Shown: positions 36,849-46,337 of the stretch, one piece after another
How positions within the stretch are numbered: the first letter of the stretch is position 1
Layout of the letters: every line of letters begins with the position of its first letter
NCBI GenBank assembly: GCA_937899835.1
Contig: CALCCE010000040.1
Span: 1 to 61,473 of the forward strand
Length of the DNA: 61,473 nt
Reading direction: 5' to 3'
Origin: an uncultured Flavobacteriales bacterium
GTDB taxonomy: Bacteria > Bacteroidota > Bacteroidia > Flavobacteriales_G > Salibacteraceae
Notes under the pieces: generated by a model
The model's database searches: none
The model's input: the letters and a program-made list of their open reading frames with translations, nothing else
What the model was told of the DNA's origin: nothing
Program-made: the position numbers and the translations under genes

Positions 36849-38126
36849 GTGTCCACACTACAGTTCACAACCGACCGCACCAAACACCTGTGGATCATCG
36901 CCTTGGTGGTGGTCCCGGTGGTGGTCGACTTGTTCAACGGGCTGGTGTTTTTTGCAGCTTCGACCAATCCGGGCATCGGTACGGGCTACCGGAGTTTACT
37001 GCTCTTGTTAGGTGTGCCCTTTGTTTTGCTAACTCGCCGGGCATGGTTGCGCAACTACCTGTTGTTACTAATTGCTGGTTTTGTTTGCTCCGGTGTATTT
37101 TGGGCACTTTTTGCGCATCCGTTCTCCTTCTTGCGGGAGGTGGAACAGTTTTCCCGATGCCTTTTCCCCGTCATTCTTTTGGCCATACTGTTTTATTTTG
37201 AAGACCGTTACCGTTATCCATCTAACCGACAGTTATTGCATTTTGGTGCCCTTTTTGGAACCATCATGGGCTCTTGTTTGGTCTTTTCGGGCCTCACGGG
37301 GATTGGTATCTCCACCTATGGTGAATGGAGCTATGGCGTAAAATCATTTTTCATTGCCGCCAACGATATTGGGCTGGCGTTGCTACTTACCCTGGTGGTT
37401 GCTTTTTACCGCTTGCTCGATGAGTTTTCACTTGCACGACTTTTCTCAGTAACGGTAATCGCCCTGGGACTGCTTTTCCTGGCCTCCAGAGCTGCCACAT
37501 TAGGAGCTGTAGGTGTATTTGTAATCTACTTGTTTGCCAGCATTTTTTATGGTCGCCGGCAGGTACGGATGCATCCTTTGTATAAAATCTTATTGATCAC
37601 CGGCCTACTCATTGTCGGAGCCATCGGCATCAAGTTAATGGCAGATTTCATTTCAAAATACCCCTATTTGATGGCCAAGTTGGAGAGCCTGCAGGAAGAA
37701 AGCCCAAGGGCACTGTTGGAGTCTGCTGCCGAACAGCGGCTCTTTACCCGTGAGTGGATATTTCAACTGTTTGGAGAAGGCACCTATTCATTTCACAAAT
37801 GGGTAGAAACTTACCTCAACTCAGGAAAAACCTATACCTACGGTAAATTCGTAGAGCAAGACCTGCTCGATTTTATTGGAGGCTACGGTTGGGGGCTGGG
37901 TGGCGCTTTACTTCTGCTGCCCATTATCGTTTTTTTAAAATCGGTTTACCGCTTTTTTCAATCTCCGGGTTTGTTGCAACTCACCATTGCGCTGGGCCTG
38001 TTTTTGTTCCTTGGTCATTCCTTTTCAGCCGGCCACGCTTTGAACAGTCCCACCGTTTCTACCGTCATCATTTTGTTTTACCGGGTGGCTTTCCAGCCAC
38101 AAACAACAGTGGAAACTCATGTTTAA
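36849..38126 (+). CDS. O-antigen ligase/polymerase-like membrane protein (Wzy candidate)
   Basis: 425 residues from a GTG start at 36849. Ten or more hydrophobic segments with a large loop around residues 270-340 (KLESLQEESPRALLE...FGEGTYSFHKWVE...GKFVEQDLLDFIGGYG), the topology of Wzy polymerases and WaaL-type ligases, where the big periplasmic loop carries the activity. Position between the priming transferase and other glycan genes favours a polymerase joining repeat units in the periplasm. It overlaps the next gene by 8 bases. Family sequences are too divergent for a firm symbol. Confidence 0.75.
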   Translation: MSTLQFTTDRTKHLWIIALVVVPVVVDLFNGLVFFAASTNPGIGTGYRSLLLLLGVPFVLLTRRAWLRNYLLLLIAGFVCSGVFWALFAHPFSFLREVEQFSRCLFPVILLAILFYFEDRYRYPSNRQLLHFGALFGTIMGSCLVFSGLTGIGISTYGEWSYGVKSFFIAANDIGLALLLTLVVAFYRLLDEFSLARLFSVTVIALGLLFLASRAATLGAVGVFVIYLFASIFYGRRQVRMHPLYKILLITGLLIVGAIGIKLMADFISKYPYLMAKLESLQEESPRALLESAAEQRLFTREWIFQLFGEGTYSFHKWVETYLNSGKTYTYGKFVEQDLLDFIGGYGWGLGGALLLLPIIVFLKSVYRFFQSPGLLQLTIALGLFLFLGHSFSAGHALNSPTVSTVIILFYRVAFQPQTTVETHV

Positions 38127-39162
38127 GCATTGGAGAAAATACCTGGCATGGCTGTTTGCGGTGGTATTCATTTATGCTGTTACGCTGGCTTACCGTTCGT
38201 GGAACATTCACCGTACCAGCAACGGGGCCGTGCAGCTTGAAAACCAACAAGATCCTTTTACCTACTATGCTTTCACCTTTGGCCATGTAAAAGAAAAAGC
38301 GGCCATAGCGTTGGACAGTACATTGGTGTATACGGTAGATTACGGGCGCATCAAATCCTGGAACAACCACTCCGGGCGCTACTACAACCCCGTTACCATT
38401 GCACTAAACGCCCTTAGGGCCTGGCAAGACTTTCAATACAACCAATCTGCTCAGGGGCGGGCCATCTTTTTGGCCAATGCCCGTTGGCTGCGCGACCATC
38501 AAACCACAACCGGTAGTTGGTCAATACCTTGTAGCAATGTAGTAGAAGGGCAGGTGTTAAAAGCCAATTGGACCTCGGCCCTGAGCCAGGGTTTAGGCCT
38601 TTCGGTGTTGTGCCGGGCATGGCACTTAGAAAAAGATTCCAATTATCTATTCGTAGCCGAGAAAGCCCTCTTGCCGTTGGCAAAGAGCATTGATCTGGGA
38701 GGAGTTGCCTTCGCAACCGGTGGAGGGCTTTTTTTCGAGGAATACCCCGTGGGCCCGCAGGGGTCGCACGTTTTGAATGGCCACCTCTACACCTTGTTTG
38801 GTCTCTACGATTATTGGCAAGCCAGTCAATCTTCTTTAGCCGGCCATTTGTTTGCCATGGGCCTCAAAGGCCTCGATCAGCATTTACCAGAATTTGACGC
38901 CGGAACCTGGTCGCGTTACTCCCTTTTGGGTGAAGCTAACTGGAGAAACCATTACCATTACAGCTCGCCCTGGTATCAAAAACTACACGCCACTCAGCTT
39001 CAGGCCCTGGCCCACCTTACCGGTGAAATCCGCTACCAGCAGTATGCCGAGCGGTTTAGAAATCAACATCAAAAAAGTCCAGTAGCCTGGGGCCTGTTTC
39101 CGGCCTATGTAGCCTACACCGACCTGGTTCGCTGCCGCCAACTGCTATCCTTCTACCCCTAA
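38119..39162 (+). CDS. D-glucuronyl C5-epimerase-like protein
   Basis: 347 residues with an N-terminal membrane anchor (about 7-27), so the catalytic part faces the periplasm. The body is an alpha/alpha-barrel-type domain with the C5-epimerase C-terminal pattern: GGLFFEEYP, VLNGHLYTLFGLYDYW, DAGTWSRYSLL, HYHYSSPWYQKLHATQLQALAHLTG. This is the region conserved in heparosan-glucuronyl epimerases (GLCE C-terminal family). It would turn glucuronate residues of a polymer or lipid-linked glycan into iduronate. It implies a uronic-acid-containing polysaccharide. Overlaps the genes on both sides. Confidence 0.85.
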   Translation: MFKHWRKYLAWLFAVVFIYAVTLAYRSWNIHRTSNGAVQLENQQDPFTYYAFTFGHVKEKAAIALDSTLVYTVDYGRIKSWNNHSGRYYNPVTIALNALRAWQDFQYNQSAQGRAIFLANARWLRDHQTTTGSWSIPCSNVVEGQVLKANWTSALSQGLGLSVLCRAWHLEKDSNYLFVAEKALLPLAKSIDLGGVAFATGGGLFFEEYPVGPQGSHVLNGHLYTLFGLYDYWQASQSSLAGHLFAMGLKGLDQHLPEFDAGTWSRYSLLGEANWRNHYHYSSPWYQKLHATQLQALAHLTGEIRYQQYAERFRNQHQKSPVAWGLFPAYVAYTDLVRCRQLLSFYP

Positions 39163-40265
39163 TGCAAGCCATGAAAACCCTGATCATTACCAACATGTAT
39201 CCCTCACGGGATTTGCCCTATTCGGGTATTTTCATCCAAAACCAATACCGGTGGATGAACCGCAAAATAGCCGATAACGAAACTGTTGAGATCTTTTTCA
39301 TGCGGCAGCGCCTTACCTCGTTGTGGGGCAGCATTCGAAAATACACCTTGACCTACCTGCGCTTTTTTCCCTTTTTATTTCAACCTTTCGACAACCTGCA
39401 TGTGCACTACATGGGATGGCTCTTGCCTTTGGCAGTAGCCTACAAATTAGTACACCCCAAGGCACGCCTGATTCTTACCCTGCACGGTGGTGATATCAAC
39501 GAAGATTTGCCCGAAAAAGGATGGCAACGCCGTTTTTTTCAGAAGTTGACACGAAGAGTAGATGTGTTGATTTCTGTCGGGCGAAGCCTCAACACCACCA
39601 TTACCAGCAAGCTCAACCGACACGTAGATTACAATTTGTGTGCGGGCATTTCCAAACGCACATTTCACCCCATTCCCTACATCAGCAAACGTTACGATTT
39701 TTTATTCGTGGGCTCTTTTTTACCCATCAAAGGGCTTGATATTTTATTGCAATCTATGGACCACTACCTCAGCCGTGGTGCTCGCTACTGTTTTGTGGGC
39801 AATGGTCCTATGGAAATGGACATTCGTGAAAAGATCAACGATTACCCGGAACAAATTCAAATTTTGGGCAACCTCAACCAGGAAGAGCTCCGCGAAATCT
39901 ACAATGCCAGTTATTTTCTATTGTTTCCCTCTTTGGGCGATGCTTTTGGGCTGGTGGTGACCGAAGCTATGTTTTGCGGCACTCCGGCAGTGATTTTTCG
40001 TGGAGGAGGAGCCGATGAGCAAGTAGAAGACCATCAAAATGGTTTGATTGCCCATCAAACCAACATCATGCAATGGTACATCGCCAAAGAGCGGGCCTGG
40101 ATGCTCATCGGGTCACCCGAGTACCTCAAAATGGCCAAAGTCGCATCCGGTGCCAACCGGCAGTTTTCTTTGGAAAAAGTGGTGAACGAATCCCTGAAAA
40201 TATACCGCCGACAAGAGCAGGAAATAGAACAAGACTACCGTGCCAACCTGATGCGGGTGGCCTAA
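39162..40265 (+). CDS. Glycosyltransferase family 4 protein
   Basis: 367 residues; ATG at 39162 overlaps the previous stop (another ATG three codons on, at 39171). The GT-B fold is recognisable: ITNMYPSRDLPYSGIFI at the N-terminus, LTLHGGDIN, and the donor-binding half with FVGSFLPIKGLDILLQ, GNGPMEMDI, LGNLNQEELREIYNASYFLLFPSLGDAFGLVVTEAM, where the E-x7-E pair is replaced by the GDAFGLVVTEAM form. Adds one sugar from a nucleotide donor to the lipid-linked unit on the cytoplasmic face. Linkage cannot be read from sequence. Confidence 0.92.
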   Translation: MQAMKTLIITNMYPSRDLPYSGIFIQNQYRWMNRKIADNETVEIFFMRQRLTSLWGSIRKYTLTYLRFFPFLFQPFDNLHVHYMGWLLPLAVAYKLVHPKARLILTLHGGDINEDLPEKGWQRRFFQKLTRRVDVLISVGRSLNTTITSKLNRHVDYNLCAGISKRTFHPIPYISKRYDFLFVGSFLPIKGLDILLQSMDHYLSRGARYCFVGNGPMEMDIREKINDYPEQIQILGNLNQEELREIYNASYFLLFPSLGDAFGLVVTEAMFCGTPAVIFRGGGADEQVEDHQNGLIAHQTNIMQWYIAKERAWMLIGSPEYLKMAKVASGANRQFSLEKVVNESLKIYRRQEQEIEQDYRANLMRVA

Positions 40266-40816
40266 TGCCTGGAACTATGATGATATCGATGGAAAAGCGC
40301 ATGAGCTATGGCTTGTACTACCTGTTGGTAGATAAGCTGCCTAACTCCCGATACGGGGCATTTTTCAACCGCATTCGCCTGTTTTTTGCCAGCCGTTTGA
40401 TGGGCGTAGTGCAAGCGGGAAACGGCAGTTTCCTGGAGGAGCGGGTATACCTCGGTAGTCCTGGTCAGGTGCAAATCGGCAGTGGATGCCACATCAACGA
40501 AGGCGTATTTCTTCAAAGTGCCCGCATCGGCAACCATGTAATGATTGCTCCCGGAGTATCCCTGTTGAGCAAAACCCACCATACGGCCCGCACCGATATT
40601 CCAATGACCCAGCAAGGTGCCAGTGCCCATGCTCCGGTAGTGATTGAAAACGATGTGTGGATTGGCCGCAATGCGGTGATCATGCCGGGTGTGCACATTG
40701 CCAGTGGAGCCATTGTTGGAGCCGGTGCAGTAGTAACCCGCGATGTAAAACCTTTTGAAATAGTCGGTGGTGTGCCGGCCCGAACTTTAAAATTTAGAAC
40801 GCCATGTGTGGAATAG
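40265..40816 (+). CDS. Hexapeptide-repeat acyltransferase
   Basis: 183 residues. The start is the ATG at 40265 that overlaps the preceding TAA (TAATG); the frame is open further upstream inside the glycosyltransferase gene, but that part is out-of-frame shadow. It is a left-handed beta-helix acyltransferase: I-G-x-x-C-H-I-N-E-G-V, IGNHVMIAPGVSLLSKTHH (catalytic His), IENDVWIGRNAVIMPGV, GAIVGAGAVVTRDVKPFEIVGGVPAR. Most likely an O-acetyltransferase decorating the glycan. Ends overlapping the asnB-like gene by 13 bases. Confidence 0.92.
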   Translation: MPGTMMISMEKRMSYGLYYLLVDKLPNSRYGAFFNRIRLFFASRLMGVVQAGNGSFLEERVYLGSPGQVQIGSGCHINEGVFLQSARIGNHVMIAPGVSLLSKTHHTARTDIPMTQQGASAHAPVVIENDVWIGRNAVIMPGVHIASGAIVGAGAVVTRDVKPFEIVGGVPARTLKFRTPCVE

Positions 40817-42702
40817 GAGGAACCGTTAACCTGCCCTTACAAAAAGAAATTTTCTCCTTGCTGCGGCACCGGGGGCCAGATTCGCAAGGGTATACCATCA
40901 CCAACGTAAACGATGAGCAGGTGATGATTGCGCACACGCGCCTCGCCATTCAAGATTTGAGTGCCAATGGTCATCAACCGATGGTAGACGACCAGGAGCG
41001 GTATGTTTTGGCTTTCAACGGCGAGATATACAACCATCTGGAATTGCGGAAAAAGCTAACCGGGGTTTCATTTAAAGGACATTCGGATACCGAAACCTTG
41101 TTTCATTTTTTGATGCGCTTCGGCACCGAAAAGCTGAACGAACTCAACGGTATTTTTGCTTTTGCCTTTCTCGATAAACAGCAGGGCACGCTTACCCTGG
41201 CACGCGATCGCTTTGGAGTAAAACCACTTTATTACTGCCAAACACGCGATAGCTTGTCGTTTGGCTCAGAACTGAAGTGGATTCTGCATACCATGCCCAG
41301 CACTTCCATCAACCGGCAAGCCCTGTACAACTTTTTGCGCTTGCGTTACTGCCCTTCGCCACAAACCTTGATGGACAATGTATATAAGGTAAGTCCGGGA
41401 GAAGTGGTGCAATGGCGCCTGACGAAGTTGCCCTTTGAAACCACCAGTTGGCTCATGAGTGAGAAAAACACCATTAATGCACCTACCAATGCCTCCAAAG
41501 CCTTGGATGCCTACGATCAGGTGCTTGGCCAGGCGGTGGAACGGCAAATGTTGGCCGATGTGCCACTGGCCTTGTTGCTTAGTGGGGGAGTAGATTCAGG
41601 CTTGTTGGCCCATTACCTCAAAGGCCACGACCCAGAAAATTTAGTGGCCTACACCGCTGGTTTTGCCAAAGCCACGGCAGCCGACGAACTGGATGAGGCC
41701 CGTGAAACGGCCCATCATTTAGGGCTGGAACACCGACCGGTAATCATGACGGTTCGCGACTTTTTTGCCACGATGCGCAAAATGGTTTCTATTGTAGAAG
41801 AGCCCCTGGGCTCATCGTCCTTGTTGCCCCTCTACTTTTTGACTCGCGCCATCAGAAGAGATGGCTATAAAGTAGCACTTAGTGGCCAGGGGGTAGACGA
41901 GCTGTGGGGCGGTTATTTTCGCTATCAGGCGCAACAGTTGATGCACTATTTACCTCCGGTGCGGCCTTCGGGGCTGGGGCTGTTGAAAAAGGTAGTGCCT
42001 GGCGAAAGCTTTCGCAGAGGTATCAATGGATGGTTGCAAACCGATCCATTCGACCGCTTGATTGAAACTTATGCAGTGTTTGACCAACCGTCACTAAATT
42101 CTTTGTTTCGAGGCGGTTTTAACCCCAACCGGCAACGCGATTTACGCACTTTGCTCGACCAACGGGCACAACAGTTCAATTTGAAGAACACCAATTCTTC
42201 AGGGTTGATGATGGGATTGGATTTGCGCATGGGGCTTGCCGACGAGTTGTTGCTCTACACCGACAAGATTTCTATGCACCATTCTATCGAAGTGCGGGTG
42301 CCCTTCTTGGATCATCGTCTGGTGCAATTGGTGGAAGCCTTGCCACAAAACCATAAACTGGGCTTAGGTAGAAGTAAGATTTTACACAAACGCCTCGCTA
42401 CCCGTCACCTGCCCACCAAGATCGTACATCGAAAAAAGAAGGGCTTCAATATCCCATTAAAGGACTGGTTTCGAACCCCTGTGGCGCAAAATGTTGTGGA
42501 GGATATGTGTTCTGACCGGGGCTGGTTTGGGCAGCATTTTGATCAACGCTACGTGCGACAACTCTTTTTACAGCACCAAAGTGGTAAACACGATTTTTCG
42601 AAACAGCTCTTTTTGTTGAGCACCTTATTTTATTGGTTGGTAGAAATGGAAGTGAAGAGTGAGCATTTTTTAGTGCCGCCTGCGTGGGAGCATGCCGCAT
42701 AA
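40804..42702 (+). CDS. Glutamine-dependent asparagine synthetase-like amidotransferase
   Basis: 632 residues. The protein starts M-C-G-I-G-G, so Cys2 is the glutaminase nucleophile after Met removal; RHRGPDSQGY, LAIQDLS and FNGEIYNHLELRKKL complete the N-terminal glutamine amidotransferase domain. The synthetase half has the PP-loop LLLSGGVDSGLLAHYL and SGQGVDELWGGYFRY. Inside a polysaccharide operon next to an epimerase acting on uronate, amidation of a sugar carboxylate is more likely than asparagine synthesis; this is inference from context. Last gene before a terminator and a new promoter region. Confidence 0.9.
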   Translation: MCGIGGTVNLPLQKEIFSLLRHRGPDSQGYTITNVNDEQVMIAHTRLAIQDLSANGHQPMVDDQERYVLAFNGEIYNHLELRKKLTGVSFKGHSDTETLFHFLMRFGTEKLNELNGIFAFAFLDKQQGTLTLARDRFGVKPLYYCQTRDSLSFGSELKWILHTMPSTSINRQALYNFLRLRYCPSPQTLMDNVYKVSPGEVVQWRLTKLPFETTSWLMSEKNTINAPTNASKALDAYDQVLGQAVERQMLADVPLALLLSGGVDSGLLAHYLKGHDPENLVAYTAGFAKATAADELDEARETAHHLGLEHRPVIMTVRDFFATMRKMVSIVEEPLGSSSLLPLYFLTRAIRRDGYKVALSGQGVDELWGGYFRYQAQQLMHYLPPVRPSGLGLLKKVVPGESFRRGINGWLQTDPFDRLIETYAVFDQPSLNSLFRGGFNPNRQRDLRTLLDQRAQQFNLKNTNSSGLMMGLDLRMGLADELLLYTDKISMHHSIEVRVPFLDHRLVQLVEALPQNHKLGLGRSKILHKRLATRHLPTKIVHRKKKGFNIPLKDWFRTPVAQNVVEDMCSDRGWFGQHFDQRYVRQLFLQHQSGKHDFSKQLFLLSTLFYWLVEMEVKSEHFLVPPAWEHAA

Positions 42703-42742
42703 ATGAAATGCATTGTGAAGCAGATAAGTAGAGAGACGAGGG

Positions 42743-42772
42743 AAAAAATGCGGGCAAGTCCCGCATTTTTTT
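42743..42772 (+). terminator. Terminator within the EPS locus
   Basis: AAAAAATGCGGG, loop CAAGT, CCCGCATTTTTT: 12-bp stem with T-tract, 40 bases after the amidotransferase stop. It splits the locus into two transcription units. By its A-rich left arm it could act in both directions. Confidence 0.85.
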
Positions 42773-43082
42773 TGCTTTCTTCCTTGGCTTGATAGCCAAG
42801 CCGGTGGGTCGCTTCGGAACGCACAAAGACCTTGGGGCAAAACATCCCCGAACATTGCGTACAGACAAAATGAGTGGGTGAAAAAAACGGGTTTCAATTG
42901 GAGAAATCTTTCGTCGAAAAGTGCTTTGGTTTTGTCATGGTTGTTTTGAAAAGAGACCATCAATAGAATTTAAGAGCCGATTGAAGGGAAAGAGGGGAGC
43001 CGCTTACTACCAAAACTTACATCGCTAAGAAGGGCGGTTTTTCCGGTTCGGTGCGGCCTTTAGTTCTTGCCACCTTAGCACC
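42773..43082. other. Intergenic region before the export genes
   Basis: About 310 bases. No gene is supported; minus-strand frames here run into the amidotransferase gene and look like shadows. It should contain the promoter of the OPX-wzc unit. Confidence 0.4.
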
Positions 43083-43895
43083 ATGAAAAGGAAGATAACA
43101 GGATGGAGACTCCTGCTTCCGGTGCTCTCGCTCATCGGAATATTACTGGCCAATACCAGTTGTGTACAACGCAAACAGCTGGTCTATGCCCGGGTGAAAA
43201 CCGAGGCGGGCCGGTTGGCTTCCCAAGATACACTGATGCCGGTCAATCCTTTGATCCGGCAAACCTACCGGGTTCAACCGGGCAACTACCTCATGGTGCA
43301 ATTCACTTCGCGCGATGCGGCCTTTAGTGAGTTGGTCAACGGTAAAGCCATGGAGTTTCAGCAAACCGATGTAGAATCAACGGTCTATTACAAAAGCTAT
43401 CCGGTCAACCACCAGGGCAACATTCATTTATACCTCTTGGGAGATTTCCAGGTATCTGGCATGACCACGGCCGAAATTGCCGCCCGGCTCGAAGCCTACT
43501 ATTCCAAATATGTAAAAGACCCCTCGGTAAAGGTCCACCTGGCCAACCACCGCATTTTCGTGCTTGGTGAGGTGCGCAACCCGGGGGTGAAGTTAGTATA
43601 CGACGAAAAAGTGACCATTTTTCAGGCTTTGGCCCTGGCGGGTGACCTCACCATGTTTGGCCGTAGAGACCGGGTGCGCATCATCCGCGAAAGCCCTTTG
43701 GGCATGCGCGTGATTACCGTTGACCTCAGTGCTCCGGAAACCCTTTCATCAGAGCATTATTACCTCGTTCCTGGCGACATTGTATATGTAGAACCAGCGA
43801 GGGCGAGGGCCGCTGATCAAAACCGGGGCTGGATTCAAGTATTGCTCTCAGGCCTTAGTGTAACCCTTCTGGCCATCAACATTTTATCTCAATGA
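43083..43895 (+). CDS. Polysaccharide export lipoprotein (OPX/Wza family)
   Basis: 270 residues. Lipoprotein signal ending NTSC (Cys about 27). The polysaccharide export domain follows (YRVQPGNYLMVQFTSRD, YPVNHQGNIHLYLLGDFQVSGMTTAEIAARL) and one SLBB-like domain (HRIFVLGEVRNPGV, TIFQALALAGDLT). The C-terminus has a hydrophobic helix (VLLSGLSVTLLAINIL), as in Bacteroidota OPX proteins that may span the outer membrane. It forms the exit path for the glycan and is coupled to the next gene by a 4-base ATGA overlap. Confidence 0.92.
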   Translation: MKRKITGWRLLLPVLSLIGILLANTSCVQRKQLVYARVKTEAGRLASQDTLMPVNPLIRQTYRVQPGNYLMVQFTSRDAAFSELVNGKAMEFQQTDVESTVYYKSYPVNHQGNIHLYLLGDFQVSGMTTAEIAARLEAYYSKYVKDPSVKVHLANHRIFVLGEVRNPGVKLVYDEKVTIFQALALAGDLTMFGRRDRVRIIRESPLGMRVITVDLSAPETLSSEHYYLVPGDIVYVEPARARAADQNRGWIQVLLSGLSVTLLAINILSQ

Positions 43896-46324
43896 ATCCG
43901 CTGCAAACACCTTCCCATTCGGCCGATGGGCTCAACATCGTTTCGCTGTGGAGCCGCCTCAGGCGAAACTGGTGGTGGTTTGCCATTACCACCTGCATTG
44001 CCATAGCGGCTTCCTGGTTAATAATCCGCTACCAGGCGCCCCGTTTCGCCCTGGAATCTACCATCGTAGTACGCGACAACAACAACCGAAAAGTAGGGGC
44101 CGAAAACTTGATCGAGGGCATGGAGTTGTTCAGCTACAATACCAACCTCGAAAACGAAATGGCCATTCTCAAATCGTATCGGTTGGCCAAAGAAGCTTTG
44201 AAAAGCATTCCCTCAGCGGTGAGCTACTATTCCGAAGGCCGATTTAGAAAGCTGGAACGCTACCAAAACTTTCCTTTTCGGGTGGAGCTGGACAGCCATC
44301 ACCTGCAATTGAGTGGGGTGCCGATGAAGGTAGAAATAGTGAACCGCGATTCATTTCTATTGTCGTTTGCTTGTAAGGGCTATCGCTTATACCATCCTGC
44401 CAAGGAAAAAAGTGGAGAAAAAAATAAACTCACATGGTCGTTTGCGCAGCGGTACCGATTTGGGGAATGGTGCCGCACCGACGGTTTCGCCTTTCGTTTG
44501 ACGACTACCGGATTCGACTCCAAGGCCATCCGGCCGGGAGATGAACTCTCCTTTAAAATAAACGACCTCAACCAGCTGGCGCAACGCTACCGTGGGAGGG
44601 TCAACGTGTTGCCCCTCAACAAAGATGCTTCTATTGTGCGGCTGGGTATGGAAACTGAACTGGTAGAAAAGGAGGTGGCCTATTTGAACGCTTTGTCGTT
44701 TGCCTACCTCCAAAATAGCCTCGATCAAAAAAACCGGGTGGCGGCCAATACCATCACCTTCATTGGGGAACAACTCGACCATCTCAAAATAGCCCTGGTT
44801 CAAACCGAGGGACGCCTCAAAGATTTTAGAAGCACCCGCCAATACCTGGAACCGGAATACGTATCGGAGCAAACCTCCAAGGAGTTGGAAGAAATCACCC
44901 GCTTGAAGGCCGAAATGCAGGTGAGACACCATTACTACGAATACTTGTCCAACACCTTGCGCATCAAATCCGACTTGTCGGGACTCATTGCGCCTTCGGC
45001 CATGGACATCGACGATTTTCTATTGAATTCGGAGATCCAAAACCTTATGGAACTCTACAAAGACAAGGCGGCCCGCGACTACTTTGCCGGAACAGATAAC
45101 CCGGAACTAAAAATCATCAACCTCAAAATTGAGCAGACCCGGAAAATTCTGGAAGAAAACGTTAAAAATATCCTTCAGGCTTCAGATATCGGCCTGAAAG
45201 ACCTTAGTGAACGGGAGCAGGGCCTGCGTGGCAGGCTCACCCGTTTACCCGACGAACAGCAAGACCTGGTGCGCATTGAACGCCGGTACAACCACCTGGA
45301 GCAGATGCACAATTATTTGCAACGCAAATTGGCCGAAGCCAACATTGCCCTGGCCTCCAATACTTCCGACAATTACATTCTTGATCTGGCCCGGCCGGTA
45401 GGCGAGGGGCCAGTATTTCCCCGGAAGAAAACCATTTACCTCCTCTTGCTGCTGGTGGCACTGCTGCTGCCCTTTTTTGGCCTGTTGGTCATTGAACTAA
45501 ATGATTCGACCATTTACCTTAAGGAGCAGTTGCCCTACACGGATGGTATGCCAGTGATCGGCCAGATTGGGCACAGTCCTAACGCTTCCACCTTTCCGGT
45601 GGGCGCCTTTCCACATTCGCCCATTGCAGAGGCTTTTCGGTTGCTTCGGGTAGAAGTACAGCGCATCACTCGTGGCAAAGACCATAGCGTGATTGGAATA
45701 TCTTCTTACAAACACAGTGAAGGAAAATCATTTTGTGCCCTCAATTTGGCCACCGCATTGGCGCAAGCCGGTAAACGGGTGGTGTTGGTAGAAATCGATT
45801 TGCGCAAAGCCGGTAGCCTCGATTGGCTCAGCCGAAAGGCGGTGCCCGATGGGGTGGGACTCAGCAGCTACTTGCAAGGTTTGTTTCCGCTTTCTTCTTG
45901 CTTGCTCGAAACCAAAGTTGCCAACCTGCACATTTTGCCCGGAGGACCCAAACCGAAGTTTCCAACGGAACTACTACAACCAGTACGCATTGATCAATTG
46001 CTCGATGAGCTCTCCGCCTATTACGATTACGTTTTGCTGGACGGTCCACCGGTGAGCATGATTGCCGACTACCTGCTGTTTGCGCCCCGCATCGACCGGC
46101 ATTTGCTGGTAGGACGCTGTGGGGTCACTACCCAGGAAGAATACCGGGAACTTGTTCGCATGCCTTTCTTTCAGGAGTTGAACGACCAACGCTTTTTCGT
46201 TTTGAACGATTTGCGAGGCGGCTACGGACGCTACGCTACCTACGGATATCCGGTAAAGCCCCGAGCCTGGTGGCGGCAACCCGTGCAGGGTTTGCTGCCG
46301 GGCAATAAAGTATTACTGAAATAA
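43892..46324 (+). CDS. Wzc-like polysaccharide copolymerase with BY-kinase domain
   Basis: 810 residues. The N-terminal Wzz domain has a first membrane helix (about 30-48), a long periplasmic coiled-coil region (about 270-480) and a second helix (about 510-535). The cytoplasmic kinase domain (from about 575) has a Walker A variant (ISSYKHSEGKSF), Walker A' (VLVEIDLRKAG) and Walker B (YVLLDGPP). Both the usual PG of Walker A (here HS) and the D-A-D of Walker A' (here E-I-D) are changed. A tyrosine-rich tail (GGYGRYATYGYP) is the expected autophosphorylation cluster. It sets chain length and couples synthesis to export with the OPX protein. Confidence 0.92.
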   Translation: MNPLQTPSHSADGLNIVSLWSRLRRNWWWFAITTCIAIAASWLIIRYQAPRFALESTIVVRDNNNRKVGAENLIEGMELFSYNTNLENEMAILKSYRLAKEALKSIPSAVSYYSEGRFRKLERYQNFPFRVELDSHHLQLSGVPMKVEIVNRDSFLLSFACKGYRLYHPAKEKSGEKNKLTWSFAQRYRFGEWCRTDGFAFRLTTTGFDSKAIRPGDELSFKINDLNQLAQRYRGRVNVLPLNKDASIVRLGMETELVEKEVAYLNALSFAYLQNSLDQKNRVAANTITFIGEQLDHLKIALVQTEGRLKDFRSTRQYLEPEYVSEQTSKELEEITRLKAEMQVRHHYYEYLSNTLRIKSDLSGLIAPSAMDIDDFLLNSEIQNLMELYKDKAARDYFAGTDNPELKIINLKIEQTRKILEENVKNILQASDIGLKDLSEREQGLRGRLTRLPDEQQDLVRIERRYNHLEQMHNYLQRKLAEANIALASNTSDNYILDLARPVGEGPVFPRKKTIYLLLLLVALLLPFFGLLVIELNDSTIYLKEQLPYTDGMPVIGQIGHSPNASTFPVGAFPHSPIAEAFRLLRVEVQRITRGKDHSVIGISSYKHSEGKSFCALNLATALAQAGKRVVLVEIDLRKAGSLDWLSRKAVPDGVGLSSYLQGLFPLSSCLLETKVANLHILPGGPKPKFPTELLQPVRIDQLLDELSAYYDYVLLDGPPVSMIADYLLFAPRIDRHLLVGRCGVTTQEEYRELVRMPFFQELNDQRFFVLNDLRGGYGRYATYGYPVKPRAWWRQPVQGLLPGNKVLLK

Positions 46325-46337
46325 AAACCACAGGAAA

